Positions 38,748-48,794 of a DNA stretch of 64,000 bases are shown one piece after another. The stretch lies in contig NZ_CP006821.1 in NCBI RefSeq assembly GCF_000600085.1, positions 558,001-622,000 on the forward strand, in the 5' to 3' direction. The translations under genes and the position numbers were made by a program. Below the pieces are notes generated by a model, which saw only the letters and a program-made list of their open reading frames with translations, made no database searches and was not told where the DNA came from. Each line of letters starts with the position of its first letter. The stretch's first letter is position 1. The DNA is from Helicobacter pylori oki112 (GTDB taxonomy: Bacteria; Campylobacterota; Campylobacteria; Campylobacterales; Helicobacteraceae).

Positions 38748-39224
38748 ATGCCACTCGCTCATTTGAATGAAGAAAATCAGCCTAAAATGGTGGATATAGG
38801 GGATAAAGAAACCACTGAAAGAATCGCTCTAGCAAGCGGTCGCATCAGCATGAATAAAGAGGCTTATGACGCTATTGTTAATCATTGCGTCAAAAAGGGT
38901 CCGGTGTTACAGACTGCTATTATTGCTGGGATTATGGGGGCTAAAAAGACAAGCGAGCTCATTCCCATGTGCCATTCAATCATGCTCAATGGGGTGGATA
39001 TTGATATTTTAGAAGAAAAAGAGACTTGTAGTTTTAAACTCTATGCGAGAGTCAAAACTCAAGCTAAAACGGGCGTAGAAATGGAAGCGCTAATGAGTGT
39101 GAGTATAGGGCTTTTAACCATTTATGACATGGTGAAAGCCATTGATAAGAGCATGACAATTAGCGGTGTGATGTTGGAGCATAAAAGTGGAGGCAAAAGC
39201 GGGGATTATAACGCTAAAAAATAG
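38748..39224 (+). CDS. moaC: Cyclic pyranopterin monophosphate synthase
   Basis: MoaC acts with MoaA on GTP to form cyclic pyranopterin. The 158-aa protein has the conserved [14 protein letters not shown] (about 14-27), PMCHSI (about 72-77) and KTGVEMEAL (about 107-115). moaA is not in this window. Confidence 0.95.
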   Translation: MPLAHLNEENQPKMVDIGDKETTERIALASGRISMNKEAYDAIVNHCVKKGPVLQTAIIAGIMGAKKTSELIPMCHSIMLNGVDIDILEEKETCSFKLYARVKTQAKTGVEMEALMSVSIGLLTIYDMVKAIDKSMTISGVMLEHKSGGKSGDYNAKK

Positions 39225-39342
39225 AAAAAGACTGATAATCTAAAGATGTTAGGGTAAAATAACATTTTGACAACAAAAGCGTGTTGGTTGCTTCGGGTTT
39301 GTTGTTATAGAAGTCTAAAATATTACAATCAAGGATAGAACG

Positions 39343-40125
39343 ATGAAAGCAAATAATCATTTTAAAGATTTTGCATGGAAAAAATGCCTTTTAGGCGTGA
39401 GCGTGGTGGCTTTGTTAGTGGGATGCAACCCGCATATCATTGAAACCAATGAAGTCACTTTGAAGTTGAATTACCATCCAGCTAGCGAGAAAGTTCAAGC
39501 GTTAGATGAAAAGATTTTACTTTTAAGGCCAGCTTTTCAATACAGCGATAATATTGCTAAAGAGTATGAAAACAAATTCAAGAATCAAACCACGCTCAAG
39601 GTTGAACAGATTTTGCAAAATCAGGGCTATAAGGTTATTAACGTAGATAGCAGCGATAAAGACGATCTTTCTTTTTCGCAAAAAAAAGAAGGGTATTTGG
39701 TTGTTGCTATGAACGGCGAAATTGTTTTACGCCCCGATCCTAAAAGGACCATACAGAAAAAATCAGAACCTGGGTTGTTATTCTCCACTGGTTTGGACAA
39801 AATGGAAGGGGTTTTAATCCCGGCCGGGTTTGTCAAGGTTACCATACTAGAGCCTATGAGTGGGGAATCTTTGGATTCTTTTACGATGGATTTGAGCGAG
39901 TTGGACATTCAAGAAAAATTCTTAAAAACCACCCATTCAAGCCATAGCGGGGGGTTAGTTAGCACTATGGTTAAGGGAACGGATAATTCTAATGACGCGA
40001 TCAAGAGCGCTTTGAACAAGATTTTTGCAAATATCATGCAAGAAATAGACAAAAAACTCACTCAAAAGAATTTAGAATCTTATCAAAAAGACGCCAAGGA
40101 ATTGAAAAACAAGAGAAACCGATAA
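39343..40125 (+). CDS. hpaA: Neuraminyllactose-binding lipoprotein HpaA
   Basis: HpaA is an H. pylori-specific lipoprotein of the cell surface and flagellar sheath, needed for colonisation. The 260-aa protein has a signal ending in LLVGC (Cys28) and the motif KRTIQKK (about 132-138) once proposed to bind sialic acid. The C-terminus is strongly basic and helical. It is followed by the outer-membrane protein gene at 40154. Confidence 0.95.
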   Translation: MKANNHFKDFAWKKCLLGVSVVALLVGCNPHIIETNEVTLKLNYHPASEKVQALDEKILLLRPAFQYSDNIAKEYENKFKNQTTLKVEQILQNQGYKVINVDSSDKDDLSFSQKKEGYLVVAMNGEIVLRPDPKRTIQKKSEPGLLFSTGLDKMEGVLIPAGFVKVTILEPMSGESLDSFTMDLSELDIQEKFLKTTHSSHSGGLVSTMVKGTDNSNDAIKSALNKIFANIMQEIDKKLTQKNLESYQKDAKELKNKRNR

Positions 40126-40153
40126 AGACAAATAACGCATAAGAAAAGAACGC

Positions 40154-40990
40154 TTGAATAAACTGCTTAAAAAGGGGTTTTTAGCGTTCTTTTTGAGCGT
40201 GTATTTAAGGGCTGATGATCTGGTTACTTACACAATTCTCAAAAAAGAAGATCTAGGATTCCAGCGGTTTTTAGCAAAGAAGTGTTTAAGGGGCAAGGCC
40301 CACCCTCCATGTTTTGCTGAGCCTAAAAAGCCCAAAAAAAAACTTTTTAACATAGACAAAAGCTCCCATTATTATGGCACAAGCGTGGTGCAAATGTCAT
40401 GGCTACAGAGCAGGGAAAAATTTGAAAACCATTCAAAATACCGAGATATTCCTTTTGCTGAAGTCAGTTTGATTTATGGCTATAAACAATTTTTTCCTAA
40501 AAAAGAGCGCTATGGTTTCCGCTTTTATATTTCTTTGGACTATGCTTATGGGTTTTTTCTTAAAAATAAGGGCGTGTTGGGCGATAGTTTGAGGGAGAGT
40601 TCGCAGATCCCTAAAAGCTATAGAGAAAAATTACAAAGAAAAGAGACTTTTATTAACGCTATTTTTTATGGCACGGGAGCTGACTTTTTATACAAACGCG
40701 CTTTCGGGACGCTGATTTTAGGGATGAATTTCGTGGGCGAAACCTGGTTTTATGAAACAAAGATTTTTAAAAAGTGGGCTAAAGATCTTTCAAGCGTTTA
40801 TCACCCTTACATGTTTCAAGTGATGCTGAATGTGGGGTATCGTTACCGCTTTTCAAGGTATAAGAATTGGGCGATAGAATTTGGCGTGCGCATCCCCTTT
40901 TTAACCAATGATTATTTTAAAACCCCTTTATACACCCTTCATTTCAAGCGCAATATTTCTGTCTATCTCACTTCAACTTATGACTTTTAG
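40154..40990 (+). CDS. Outer membrane protein, Hor-type, 278 aa
   Basis: TTG start. A signal peptide (KKGFLAFFLSVYLRA) is followed by a barrel-like protein with alternating aromatic residues and the C-terminal end VYLTSTYDF with terminal Phe, as in Helicobacter outer membrane proteins. From memory this locus holds a Hor-family member (HorG). Its function is unknown. Confidence 0.8.
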   Translation: MNKLLKKGFLAFFLSVYLRADDLVTYTILKKEDLGFQRFLAKKCLRGKAHPPCFAEPKKPKKKLFNIDKSSHYYGTSVVQMSWLQSREKFENHSKYRDIPFAEVSLIYGYKQFFPKKERYGFRFYISLDYAYGFFLKNKGVLGDSLRESSQIPKSYREKLQRKETFINAIFYGTGADFLYKRAFGTLILGMNFVGETWFYETKIFKKWAKDLSSVYHPYMFQVMLNVGYRYRFSRYKNWAIEFGVRIPFLTNDYFKTPLYTLHFKRNISVYLTSTYDF

Positions 40991-41057
40991 TTTTTTAAAT
41001 TTTTGAAAACTAGAATTAAAACCGCTATTTATCAACCGGAATTAAAACAAATTAAGC

Positions 41058-41063
41058 TATAAT
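41058..41063 (+). promoter_or_regulatory. -10 box of tig
   Basis: AAGCTATAATGATAC contains TATAAT 39 bases before the tig start. AAGG (41093-41096) is the ribosome site. Confidence 0.55.
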
Positions 41064-41101
41064 GATACAAAAATTTAATTTTTTAGCCATTAAGGAAAAA
41101 A

Positions 41102-42457
41102 ATGAATCTTGAAGTGAAAAAGATTGACACCGCTAACGCCCGTTTGAGCGCTAAACCTTCCATTGAGAATTTAGAAAAGCGTTATGATAAAATCGCTCAA
41201 AAAATCGCCCAAAAAGTTAAAATTGATGGCTTTAGAAGAGGTAAAGTCCCCCTTAGTTTAGTGAAAACCCGTTATCAAGCCCAAATTGAACAAGACGCTC
41301 AAGAAGAAATGATTCAAGAGGTTTTAAAAAACGCTTTTAAGGAATTAGGGATTGAAAATAAGGATTTAATCGGCAGCCCCAATCTCACTAAATTTGAAAA
41401 AAAAGGCACGCATTTTGAAATAGAAGCGGACATCGGCTTAAAACCCACGATTGTTTTAGACAAGATCAAAGAGTGCGTGCCTAGCGTGGGAGTGGAAATT
41501 CCAAATGAAGAAAAAATTGATGAGCGTTTGAAACAGCTCGCTAAAGATTACGCGAAATTTGTGGATACTGACGCTCAAAGAAAAGCTCAAAATGACGATA
41601 AATTGACGATTGATTTTGAAGGTTTTATAGATAATGCACCTTTTGAAGGGGGCAAGGCTGAGAATTTTAATTTGATTTTAGGCAGTAAGCAAATGCTAGA
41701 AGATTTTGAAAAGGCTCTTTTAGGCATGCAAGCGGGCGAAGAAAAAGAATTCCCTTTGACTTTCCCTAGCGGATACCATGCAGAGCATTTAGCCGGCAAA
41801 GAAGCCCTTTTTAAAGTGAAATTACACCAGATTCAAGCGCGTGAAGCGTTAGAAATCAATGACGAACTCGCTAAAATCGTGTTGGCTAATGAAGAAAATG
41901 CGACTTTAAAGCTTTTAAAAGAAAGGGTTGAAGGGCAGTTGTTTTTAGAAAATAAAGCCAGACTCTATAACGAAGAGTTGAAAGAAAAATTGATTGAAAA
42001 TTTAGATGAAAAAATCGTTTTTGATTTGCCTAAAACGATCATAGAGCAAGAAATGGATTTGTTGTTCAGGAACGCTCTTTATTCCATGCAGGCTACGGAA
42101 GTCAAATCCTTACAAGAAAGTCAAGAAAAAGCCAAAGAAAAGCGTGAGAGCTTTAGGAACGATGCGACAAAAAGCGTGAAAATCACTTTTATCATTGACG
42201 CTTTAGCGAAAGAAGAAAAAATTGGCGTGCATGACAATGAAGTCTTTCAAACTTTGTATTATGAAGCGATGATGACAGGGCAAAACCCAGAAAATCTCAT
42301 TGAGCAATACCGCAAAAATAACATGTTAGCGGCGGTGAAAATGGCGATGATTGAAGATAGGGTGTTAGCTTATTTGTTGGATAAAAACCTGCCTAAAGAA
42401 CAGCAAGAAATTTTAGAAAAAATGAGGCCCAACGCTCAAAAAATTCAAGCGGGTTAA
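41102..42457 (+). CDS. tig: Trigger factor
   Basis: Trigger factor is the ribosome-bound chaperone and peptidyl-prolyl isomerase. The 451-aa protein has the ribosome-docking signature GFRRGKVPL (about 43-51), the FKBP-type isomerase domain (about 155-240, with LTIDFEGFID) and the long helical C-terminal chaperone arms. It starts a run with clpP and def. Confidence 0.96.
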   Translation: MNLEVKKIDTANARLSAKPSIENLEKRYDKIAQKIAQKVKIDGFRRGKVPLSLVKTRYQAQIEQDAQEEMIQEVLKNAFKELGIENKDLIGSPNLTKFEKKGTHFEIEADIGLKPTIVLDKIKECVPSVGVEIPNEEKIDERLKQLAKDYAKFVDTDAQRKAQNDDKLTIDFEGFIDNAPFEGGKAENFNLILGSKQMLEDFEKALLGMQAGEEKEFPLTFPSGYHAEHLAGKEALFKVKLHQIQAREALEINDELAKIVLANEENATLKLLKERVEGQLFLENKARLYNEELKEKLIENLDEKIVFDLPKTIIEQEMDLLFRNALYSMQATEVKSLQESQEKAKEKRESFRNDATKSVKITFIIDALAKEEKIGVHDNEVFQTLYYEAMMTGQNPENLIEQYRKNNMLAAVKMAMIEDRVLAYLLDKNLPKEQQEILEKMRPNAQKIQAG

Positions 42458-42474
42458 ACAGCTAAAAAGGAGAG

Positions 42475-43065
42475 ATGATGGGATACATTCCTTATGTAAT
42501 AGAGAATACCGATCGTGGGGAGCGTAGCTATGATATTTACTCGCGCCTTTTAAAGGATCGCATTGTTTTATTGAGCGGTGAAATTAATGACAGCGTGGCG
42601 TCTTCTATCGTGGCCCAACTCTTGTTTTTGGAAGCTGAAGACCCTGAAAAAGACATTGGCTTGTATATCAATTCTCCCGGTGGGGTGATAACAAGCGGTC
42701 TTAGCATTTATGACACCATGAATTTTATCCGCCCTGATGTCTCCACGATTTGCATCGGTCAAGCGGCTTCTATGGGGGCGTTTTTACTGAGCTGTGGGGC
42801 TAAGGGCAAGCGCTTTTCATTGCCTCATTCAAGGATTATGATCCACCAGCCTTTAGGGGGGGCTCAAGGGCAAGCGAGCGATATTGAAATCATTTCTAAC
42901 GAGATCCTTAGGCTTAAAGGTTTGATGAATTCTATTTTGGCTCAAAACTCAGGGCAGAGTTTGGAGCAAATCGCTAAAGACACGGACAGGGATTTTTATA
43001 TGAGCGCTAAAGAAGCTAAAGAGTATGGCTTGATTGATAAAGTGTTACAGAAAAATGTGAAGTGA
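42475..43065 (+). CDS. clpP: ATP-dependent Clp protease proteolytic subunit
   Basis: ClpP forms the tetradecameric protease barrel. The 196-aa protein has the catalytic Ser99 ([11 protein letters not shown]) and His124 ([11 protein letters not shown]), and the aspartate in DRDFYM near 171. AAGGAG precedes two adjacent ATG codons; M2 would give 195 residues. The gene lies 17 bases after tig. Confidence 0.96.
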   Translation: MMGYIPYVIENTDRGERSYDIYSRLLKDRIVLLSGEINDSVASSIVAQLLFLEAEDPEKDIGLYINSPGGVITSGLSIYDTMNFIRPDVSTICIGQAASMGAFLLSCGAKGKRFSLPHSRIMIHQPLGGAQGQASDIEIISNEILRLKGLMNSILAQNSGQSLEQIAKDTDRDFYMSAKEAKEYGLIDKVLQKNVK

Positions 43066-43069
43066 TTGC

Positions 43070-43594
43070 ATGGCGTTATTAGAGATTATCCATTACCCTT
43101 CTAAAATCTTAAGAACGATTTCTAAAGAGGTCGTTTCTTTTGATGCAAAACTCCACCAACAGCTAGATGACATGCATGAGACTATGATCGCTAGTGAGGG
43201 GATAGGGTTAGCCGCTATTCAAGTGGGCTTGCCTTTAAGAATGCTCATTATCAACCTCCCACGAGAAGACGGCGTGCAACACAAGGAAGACTGCTTGGAA
43301 ATCATTAACCCTAAATTTATAGAAACTGGGGGTTCAATAATGTATAGAGAAGGGTGCTTGTCTGTGCCGGGATTTTATGAAGAAGTGGAGCGTTTTGAAA
43401 AGGTTAAGATAGAATACCAAAACCGCTTCGCTGAAGTGAAAGTTTTAGAAGCGAGCGAGCTTTTAGCGGTAGCCATTCAGCATGAGATCGATCACCTCAA
43501 TGGCGTGTTATTCGTGGATAAATTATCCATTTTGAAGCGTAAGAAATTTGAAAAAGAACTCAAAGAGCTGCAAAAAAAACAAAAACACAAGTAA
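43070..43594 (+). CDS. def: Peptide deformylase
   Basis: Def removes the formyl group of nascent proteins. The 174-aa protein has all three motifs: [10 protein letters not shown] (44-53), EGCLSVPG (about 98-105) and HEIDHLNG (about 141-148), which bind the metal. It starts four bases after clpP. Confidence 0.97.
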   Translation: MALLEIIHYPSKILRTISKEVVSFDAKLHQQLDDMHETMIASEGIGLAAIQVGLPLRMLIINLPREDGVQHKEDCLEIINPKFIETGGSIMYREGCLSVPGFYEEVERFEKVKIEYQNRFAEVKVLEASELLAVAIQHEIDHLNGVLFVDKLSILKRKKFEKELKELQKKQKHK

Positions 43595-43599
43595 CCACC

Positions 43600-45120
43600 A
43601 TGATTAACACGATATTTTGCACGACCATGCAAAGGGGAGTGGCAGAAATCGTGGCCGTGGAGGCGACTTTCACAAGGGCTTTGCCGGCGTTTGTGATTTC
43701 AGGCTTGGCTAATAACTCTATCCAAGAAGCCAAACAGCGGGTCCAGTCAGCCTTACAGAATAACGATTTCACTTTCCCGCCTTTAAAAATCACCATCAAC
43801 CTTTCCCCTTCAGATTTGCCCAAATCCGGGAGCCATTTTGATTTGCCTATCGCTCTTTTAATCGCTTTGCAAAAACAAGAGTTGGCTTTTAAAGAGTGGT
43901 TTGCTTTTGGGGAGTTAGGGCTTGATGGCAAGATCAAACCCAATCCTAACATTTTCCCCATGCTTTTAGACATTGCCATTAAACACCCCCATGCTAAAGT
44001 CATTGCGCCTAAGGCGAATGAGGAGCTTTTTTCGCTTATCCCTAATTTGCAATGCTTTTTTGTGGGGCATTTTAAAGAAGCTTTAGAAATCTTGCAAAAC
44101 CCTGAAACCAAAGCAGACACCCATACGAAAAAACTACCCTTTAAAACGATAGAATTAAACGATAAAGAGTATTATTTTTCAGACGCCTATGCCTTAGATT
44201 TTAAAGAAGTTAAGGGGCAAGCTGTCGCTAAAGAGGCCGCTTTGATCGCTAGCGCTGGGTTTCATAACTTGATTTTAGAGGGAAGTCCAGGGTGTGGGAA
44301 AAGCATGATCATTAACCGCATGCGTTATATCTTGCCTCCATTAAGCCTGAATGAAATCCTAGAAGCGACAAAATTACGCATTTTAAGCGAGCAAGACAGC
44401 GCCTATTACCCTTTAAGGAGTTTTAGAAACCCTCACCAAAGCGCTTCAAAATCCAGCATTTTAGGCTCAAGCTCTTTAAAAGAGCCAAAACCTGGCGAAA
44501 TCGCGTTAGCGCATAACGGCATGCTTTTTTTTGATGAATTGCCCCATTTTAAAAAGGATATTTTGGAAGCTTTAAGAGAGCCTTTAGAAAACAATAAATT
44601 GGTGATCTCACGAGTGCATAGCAAGATTGAATACGAAACCTCCTTTTTATTTGTAGGGGCTCAAAACCCTTGCTTGTGCGGGAATTTACTCAGCTCAACC
44701 AAAGCATGCCGTTGCCAAGATAGAGAAATCACGCAGTATAAAAACCGCTTGAGCGAGCCTTTTTTGGACAGGATTGATTTGTTTGTGCAAATGGAAGAGA
44801 GGAATTATAAAGACACGCCGTCGCATTCTTGGACTTCAAAAGAGATGCATCAATTGGTATTATTAGCTTTCAAACAGCAAAAGTTAAGGAAACAGAGCGC
44901 TTTTAATGGTAAGCTTAATGAAGAGCAGATAGAGAGATTTTGCCCTTTAAACGCTGAAGCAAAAAAGTTGTTAGAACAGGCGGTTGAAAGGTTTAATCTG
45001 TCCATGCGCTCTATTAATAAGGTCAAAAAGGTCGCTAGGACGATTGCGGATTTAAACGCTTGCGAGGATATAGAAAAAACTCATGTGCTTAAAGCGCTGA
45101 GTTTTAGAAAGATTTCTTAA
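43600..45120 (+). CDS. comM: ComM (YifB)-family AAA+ protein
   Basis: ComM is a hexameric helicase that supports branch migration in natural transformation, matching the high competence of H. pylori. The 506-aa protein has an N-terminal Lon-like domain (GLANNSIQEAKQRVQSAL), Walker A GSPGCGKS (about 225-232), Walker B FDELPHF and a cysteine set CLCGNLL/CRC. It starts five bases after def. Confidence 0.92.
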   Translation: MINTIFCTTMQRGVAEIVAVEATFTRALPAFVISGLANNSIQEAKQRVQSALQNNDFTFPPLKITINLSPSDLPKSGSHFDLPIALLIALQKQELAFKEWFAFGELGLDGKIKPNPNIFPMLLDIAIKHPHAKVIAPKANEELFSLIPNLQCFFVGHFKEALEILQNPETKADTHTKKLPFKTIELNDKEYYFSDAYALDFKEVKGQAVAKEAALIASAGFHNLILEGSPGCGKSMIINRMRYILPPLSLNEILEATKLRILSEQDSAYYPLRSFRNPHQSASKSSILGSSSLKEPKPGEIALAHNGMLFFDELPHFKKDILEALREPLENNKLVISRVHSKIEYETSFLFVGAQNPCLCGNLLSSTKACRCQDREITQYKNRLSEPFLDRIDLFVQMEERNYKDTPSHSWTSKEMHQLVLLAFKQQKLRKQSAFNGKLNEEQIERFCPLNAEAKKLLEQAVERFNLSMRSINKVKKVARTIADLNACEDIEKTHVLKALSFRKIS

Positions 45121-45144
45121 AAGGATTTTTATAAGGGAGAGAAA

Positions 45145-47205
45145 ATGCAAGAATACCACATTCATAATTTGGATTGCCCTGATTGCGCGTCTAAATTAGA
45201 AAGGGATTTAAACAAATTAGACTATGTGAAAAAAGCTCAAATCAATTTCAGCACCAGTAAGTTGTTTTTGGACACGAGCGATTTTGAAAAAGTTAAGGCT
45301 TTCATCAAGCAGAATGAACCGCATTTGAGTCTGTCTTTTAAAGAGGCCACAGAAAAGCCCTTGAGTTTTACCCCACTTATTGTTACGATCATGGTCTTTT
45401 TGGGCGCGATTTTAATCTTACACCTAAACCCTAGCCCTTTTATTGAAAAAGCGGTGTTTTTCGTGTTGGCTTTAGTGTATCTAGTGAGCGGTAAAGATGT
45501 GATTTTAGGAGCGTTTCGTGGGATTAGAAAAGGGCAGTTTTTTGATGAAAACGCTTTGATGCTCATTGCAACTATTGCGGCTTTTTGCGTGGGGGCTTAT
45601 GAAGAGAGCGTGTCTATTATGGTGTTTTATTCAGCGGGCGAATTTTTGCAAAAACTCGCTGTCTCTCGCTCTAAAAAATCCCTTAAGGCTTTAGTGGATG
45701 TCGCTCCTAATTTGGCTTATTTGAAAAAGGGCGATGCACTAGTGAGCGTTGCGCCTGAAGATTTAAGAGTCAATGACATTGTGGTGGTGAAAGTTGGCGA
45801 AAAAGTGCCTGTGGATGGCGTGGTAGTTAAGGGCGAAAGTTTGCTAGATGAAAGGGCGTTGAGCGGAGAGTCTATGCCTGTTAATGTCAGCGAACGCTCT
45901 AAAGTTTTAGGGGGGAGCTTGAATTTAAAAGCGGTCCTTGAAATTAAAGTAGAAAAAATGTATAGAGATTCTTCTATCGCTAAAGTGGTGGATTTGGTCC
46001 AACAAGCCACGAATGAAAAGAGCGAAACCGAGAAATTCATCACTAAATTTTCACGCTACTACACCCCAAGCGTTTTATTCATTGCTTTAATGATTGCTAT
46101 ATTACCGCCCTTGTTTTCTATGGGGAGCTTTGATGAGTGGATTTATAGGGGGCTTGTGGCTTTAATGGTGAGCTGTCCTTGCGCGTTAGTGATCTCTGTG
46201 CCTTTAGGGTATTTTGGGGGCGTGGGAGCGGCGAGCCGAAAGGGCATTTTAATGAAAGGCGTGCATGTTTTAGAGGTGCTTACCCAAGCTAAAAGCATCG
46301 CTTTTGACAAGACCGGCACTTTGACTAAAGGCGTTTTTAAAGTAACAGATATTGTGCCGCAAAACGGGCATTCTAAAGAAGAAGTTTTGCATTACGCTTC
46401 TTGTTCGCAGCTTTTATCCACGCACCCGATCGCTTTATCCATTCAAAAAGCATGCGAAGAAATGTTAAAGGACGATAAGCACCAGCATGACATTAAAAAT
46501 TACGAAGAAGTGAGCGGAATGGGGGTTAAAGCGCAATGCCATGCGGATTTAATCATCGCAGGGAATGAAAAAATGCTCGATCAATTCAATATCGCGCACA
46601 GCCCTTCCAAAGAAAACGGCACGATCGTGCATGTGGCTTTCAATCAGGCTTATGTGGGTTATATCGTCATTAGCGATGAGATTAAAGATGACGCCATAGA
46701 GTGCTTAAGGGATTTAAAAGTGCAAGGGATAGAAAATTTTTGCATTTTGAGCGGGGACAGAAAAAGCGCGACTGAGAGCATCGCTCAAACTCTAGGCTGT
46801 GAATATCATGCGAGCTTGTTGCCTGAAGAAAAAACGAGCGTGTTTAAAACTTTTAAAGAACGCTATAAAGCCCCGGCGATTTTTGTAGGCGATGGCATCA
46901 ATGACGCTCCGACTCTAGCGAGCGCTGATGTGGGGATTGGCATGGGGAAAGGCTCAGAATTGAGCAAGCAAAGCGCAGACATTGTAATCACCAACGACTC
47001 CTTAAATTCGTTAGTGAAAGTTTTAGCGATCGCTAAAAAAACTAAAAGCATCATTTGGCAAAATATCTTGTTCGCTTTGGGGATTAAAGCGGTTTTTATC
47101 GTGCTGGGGCTTATGGGGGTAGCGAGCTTGTGGGAAGCGGTCTTTGGCGATGTGGGGGTTACGCTTTTAGCTTTAGCCAACTCCATGCGCGCGATGAAGG
47201 CTTAA
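45145..47205 (+). CDS. cadA: Cadmium/zinc/cobalt-exporting P-type ATPase
   Basis: CadA exports Cd, Zn and Co and is linked to urease activity in H. pylori. The 686-aa protein has an N-terminal metal-binding motif LDCPDCASK (Cys11, Cys14), the membrane metal motif SCPCAL (about 349-354), the phosphorylation site DKTGT (about 389-393) and the hinge [10 protein letters not shown] (about 583-592). AAGGGAG precedes the start. Confidence 0.94.
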   Translation: MQEYHIHNLDCPDCASKLERDLNKLDYVKKAQINFSTSKLFLDTSDFEKVKAFIKQNEPHLSLSFKEATEKPLSFTPLIVTIMVFLGAILILHLNPSPFIEKAVFFVLALVYLVSGKDVILGAFRGIRKGQFFDENALMLIATIAAFCVGAYEESVSIMVFYSAGEFLQKLAVSRSKKSLKALVDVAPNLAYLKKGDALVSVAPEDLRVNDIVVVKVGEKVPVDGVVVKGESLLDERALSGESMPVNVSERSKVLGGSLNLKAVLEIKVEKMYRDSSIAKVVDLVQQATNEKSETEKFITKFSRYYTPSVLFIALMIAILPPLFSMGSFDEWIYRGLVALMVSCPCALVISVPLGYFGGVGAASRKGILMKGVHVLEVLTQAKSIAFDKTGTLTKGVFKVTDIVPQNGHSKEEVLHYASCSQLLSTHPIALSIQKACEEMLKDDKHQHDIKNYEEVSGMGVKAQCHADLIIAGNEKMLDQFNIAHSPSKENGTIVHVAFNQAYVGYIVISDEIKDDAIECLRDLKVQGIENFCILSGDRKSATESIAQTLGCEYHASLLPEEKTSVFKTFKERYKAPAIFVGDGINDAPTLASADVGIGMGKGSELSKQSADIVITNDSLNSLVKVLAIAKKTKSIIWQNILFALGIKAVFIVLGLMGVASLWEAVFGDVGVTLLALANSMRAMKA

Positions 47206-47240
47206 TGATCTTATTATCAGCCATTTAGAAGAAGGGCAAA

Positions 47241-48557
47241 ATGCATAAAATAGAGCGCTTACTCCAAACTTTAGCGCCTAAGGGGGTGGAGTTTAGGACG
47301 CTTGAAGAGATTTTTGAAATTAAAAATGGTTACACCCCATCAAAAAACAATCCTGAATTTTGGGAAAAAGGGACTATCCCTTGGTTTAGAATGGAGGACA
47401 TTAGAGAAAATGGGAGGATTTTAAAAGACTCTATCCAACACATTACCCCAAAGGCTTTAAAGGGTAAGAAATTATTCCCTAAAAATTCTATTATTATTTC
47501 TACAACAGCAACCATAGGCGAACATGCCCTTTTAATCGTTGATTCGTTAGCGAATCAACAATTCACTTTTTTAAGCAAAAAAGCGAATTGTAATATTGCT
47601 TTAGACATGAAATTCTTTTTTTATCAATGTTTTCTTTTGGGGGAATGGTGCAAAAAAAATACTAATGTTTCAGGTTTTGCTTCTGTGGATATGACTGCTT
47701 TTAAAAAATATAAGTTCCCCATCCCACCCCTAGAAATCCAACAAGAGATTGTTAAGATTTTGGACGCTTTCACAGAATTAAACACAGAATTAAAAGCGCG
47801 AAAAAAGCAATACCAATATTACCAAAACATGCTTTTAGACTTTAAGGGCATCCATTTAAACCACAAAGACGCAAAAATGGGCGCAAAAACCTACCCTAAA
47901 CGCTTGAAAACCTTACTCCAAACTTTAGCGCCTAAGGGGGTGGAGTTTAAAACGCTTGAAGAGGTTTTTGAAATTAAAAATGGTTACACCCCATCAAAAA
48001 ACAATCCTGAATTTTGGGAAAAAGGGACTATCCCTTGGTTTAGAATGGAAGACATTAGAGAAAATGGGAGGATTTTAAAAGACTCTATCCAACACATTAC
48101 CCCAAAGGCTTTAAAGGGTAAGAAATTATTCCCTAAAAATTCTATTATGATTTCTACAACAGCAACCATAGGCGAACATGCCCTTTTAATCGTTGATTCG
48201 TTAGCGAATCAACGATTCACTTTTTTAAGCAAAAAAGCGAATTGTGATCTTGCTTTAGACATGAAATTCTTTTTTTATCAATGTTTTCTTTTGGGGGAAT
48301 GGTGCAAAAAAAATACTAATGTTTCAGGTTTTGCTTCTGTGGATATGACCGCTTTTAAAAAATATAAGTTCCCCATCCCACCCCTAGAAATCCAACAAGA
48401 GATCGTTAAGATTTTAGATCAATTTTCAATCCTAACCACCGATTTATTAGCCGGTATCCCCGCTGAAATAGAAGCCAGGAAAAAGCAATACGAATATTAC
48501 CGAGAAAAACTACTGACCTTCAAACCCCTAACCCCCCATAAAGAAGTTAAAAAATGA
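47241..48557 (+). CDS. hsdS: Type I restriction-modification specificity subunit HsdS with duplicated recognition domains
   Basis: HsdS sets the DNA target of type I methylase and nuclease. The 438-aa chain has two target-recognition domains (about 8-175 and 226-393), each followed by a helical spacer (RKKQYQYYQNML and RKKQYEYYREKLL). The two halves are nearly identical, with about six replacements, at a 654-bp period. Each domain carries the pattern EIKNGYTPSKNNPEFW. No hsdM or hsdR is adjacent, so the subunit is an orphan that must work with a methylase encoded elsewhere. Older annotations call it a PrrB-like masking agent. Confidence 0.92.
   Translation: MHKIERLLQTLAPKGVEFRTLEEIFEIKNGYTPSKNNPEFWEKGTIPWFRMEDIRENGRILKDSIQHITPKALKGKKLFPKNSIIISTTATIGEHALLIVDSLANQQFTFLSKKANCNIALDMKFFFYQCFLLGEWCKKNTNVSGFASVDMTAFKKYKFPIPPLEIQQEIVKILDAFTELNTELKARKKQYQYYQNMLLDFKGIHLNHKDAKMGAKTYPKRLKTLLQTLAPKGVEFKTLEEVFEIKNGYTPSKNNPEFWEKGTIPWFRMEDIRENGRILKDSIQHITPKALKGKKLFPKNSIMISTTATIGEHALLIVDSLANQRFTFLSKKANCDLALDMKFFFYQCFLLGEWCKKNTNVSGFASVDMTAFKKYKFPIPPLEIQQEIVKILDQFSILTTDLLAGIPAEIEARKKQYEYYREKLLTFKPLTPHKEVKK
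47261..47764 (+). repeat. HsdS internal repeat, unit 1
   Basis: About 504 bases nearly identical to 47915-48418 (period 654 bases, 218 codons). Roughly a dozen differences are visible, half of them silent. Confidence 0.92.
47915..48418 (+). repeat. HsdS internal repeat, unit 2
   Basis: Second copy of the target-recognition domain coding sequence. The protein differences from unit 1 are R/K, I/V, I/M, Q/R, N/D and I/L, all conservative. Confidence 0.92.
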
Positions 48558-48756
48558 GTTTTAAATAAAACTTTAAAATGAGTTTTAAAATGACAAAGCA
48601 AAAAAAGCCCATTTTAAAAATAAAAGTTTTAGTAACACAGAGCCAAAAATGCCCATAGCGTAATGAAAAAAATTTAAAATTCCAACGCTTTTTTAAAAAC
48701 AAGCCTTAAAATAGGCGATAAAGCGTTTTTAATGGCTAATTTCTTGCTAGGGTTTT

Positions 48757-48781
48757 AACAAGCCCTTTAAAAAGGGTTGTT
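48757..48781 (-). terminator. Hairpin between hsdS and hofF
   Basis: AACAAGCCCTTT pairs with AAAGGGTTGTT with one bulged base and a two-base loop. It lies 14 bases after the hofF stop on the minus strand and 200 bases after hsdS on the plus strand, so it may act in both directions. Confidence 0.55.
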
Positions 48782-48794
48782 ATTTGAAGAGGGT

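Noticed and set aside
43560-44120. 186-codon minus-strand frame across the end of def and the start of comM
   Set aside because: Antisense to two conserved genes; no start signal and low-complexity Ser/Lys-rich product.
47241-48557. Anticodon-nuclease masking agent (PrrB-like) as the function of this gene
   Set aside because: The two recognition domains and helical spacers are those of HsdS; there is no anticodon nuclease gene nearby.
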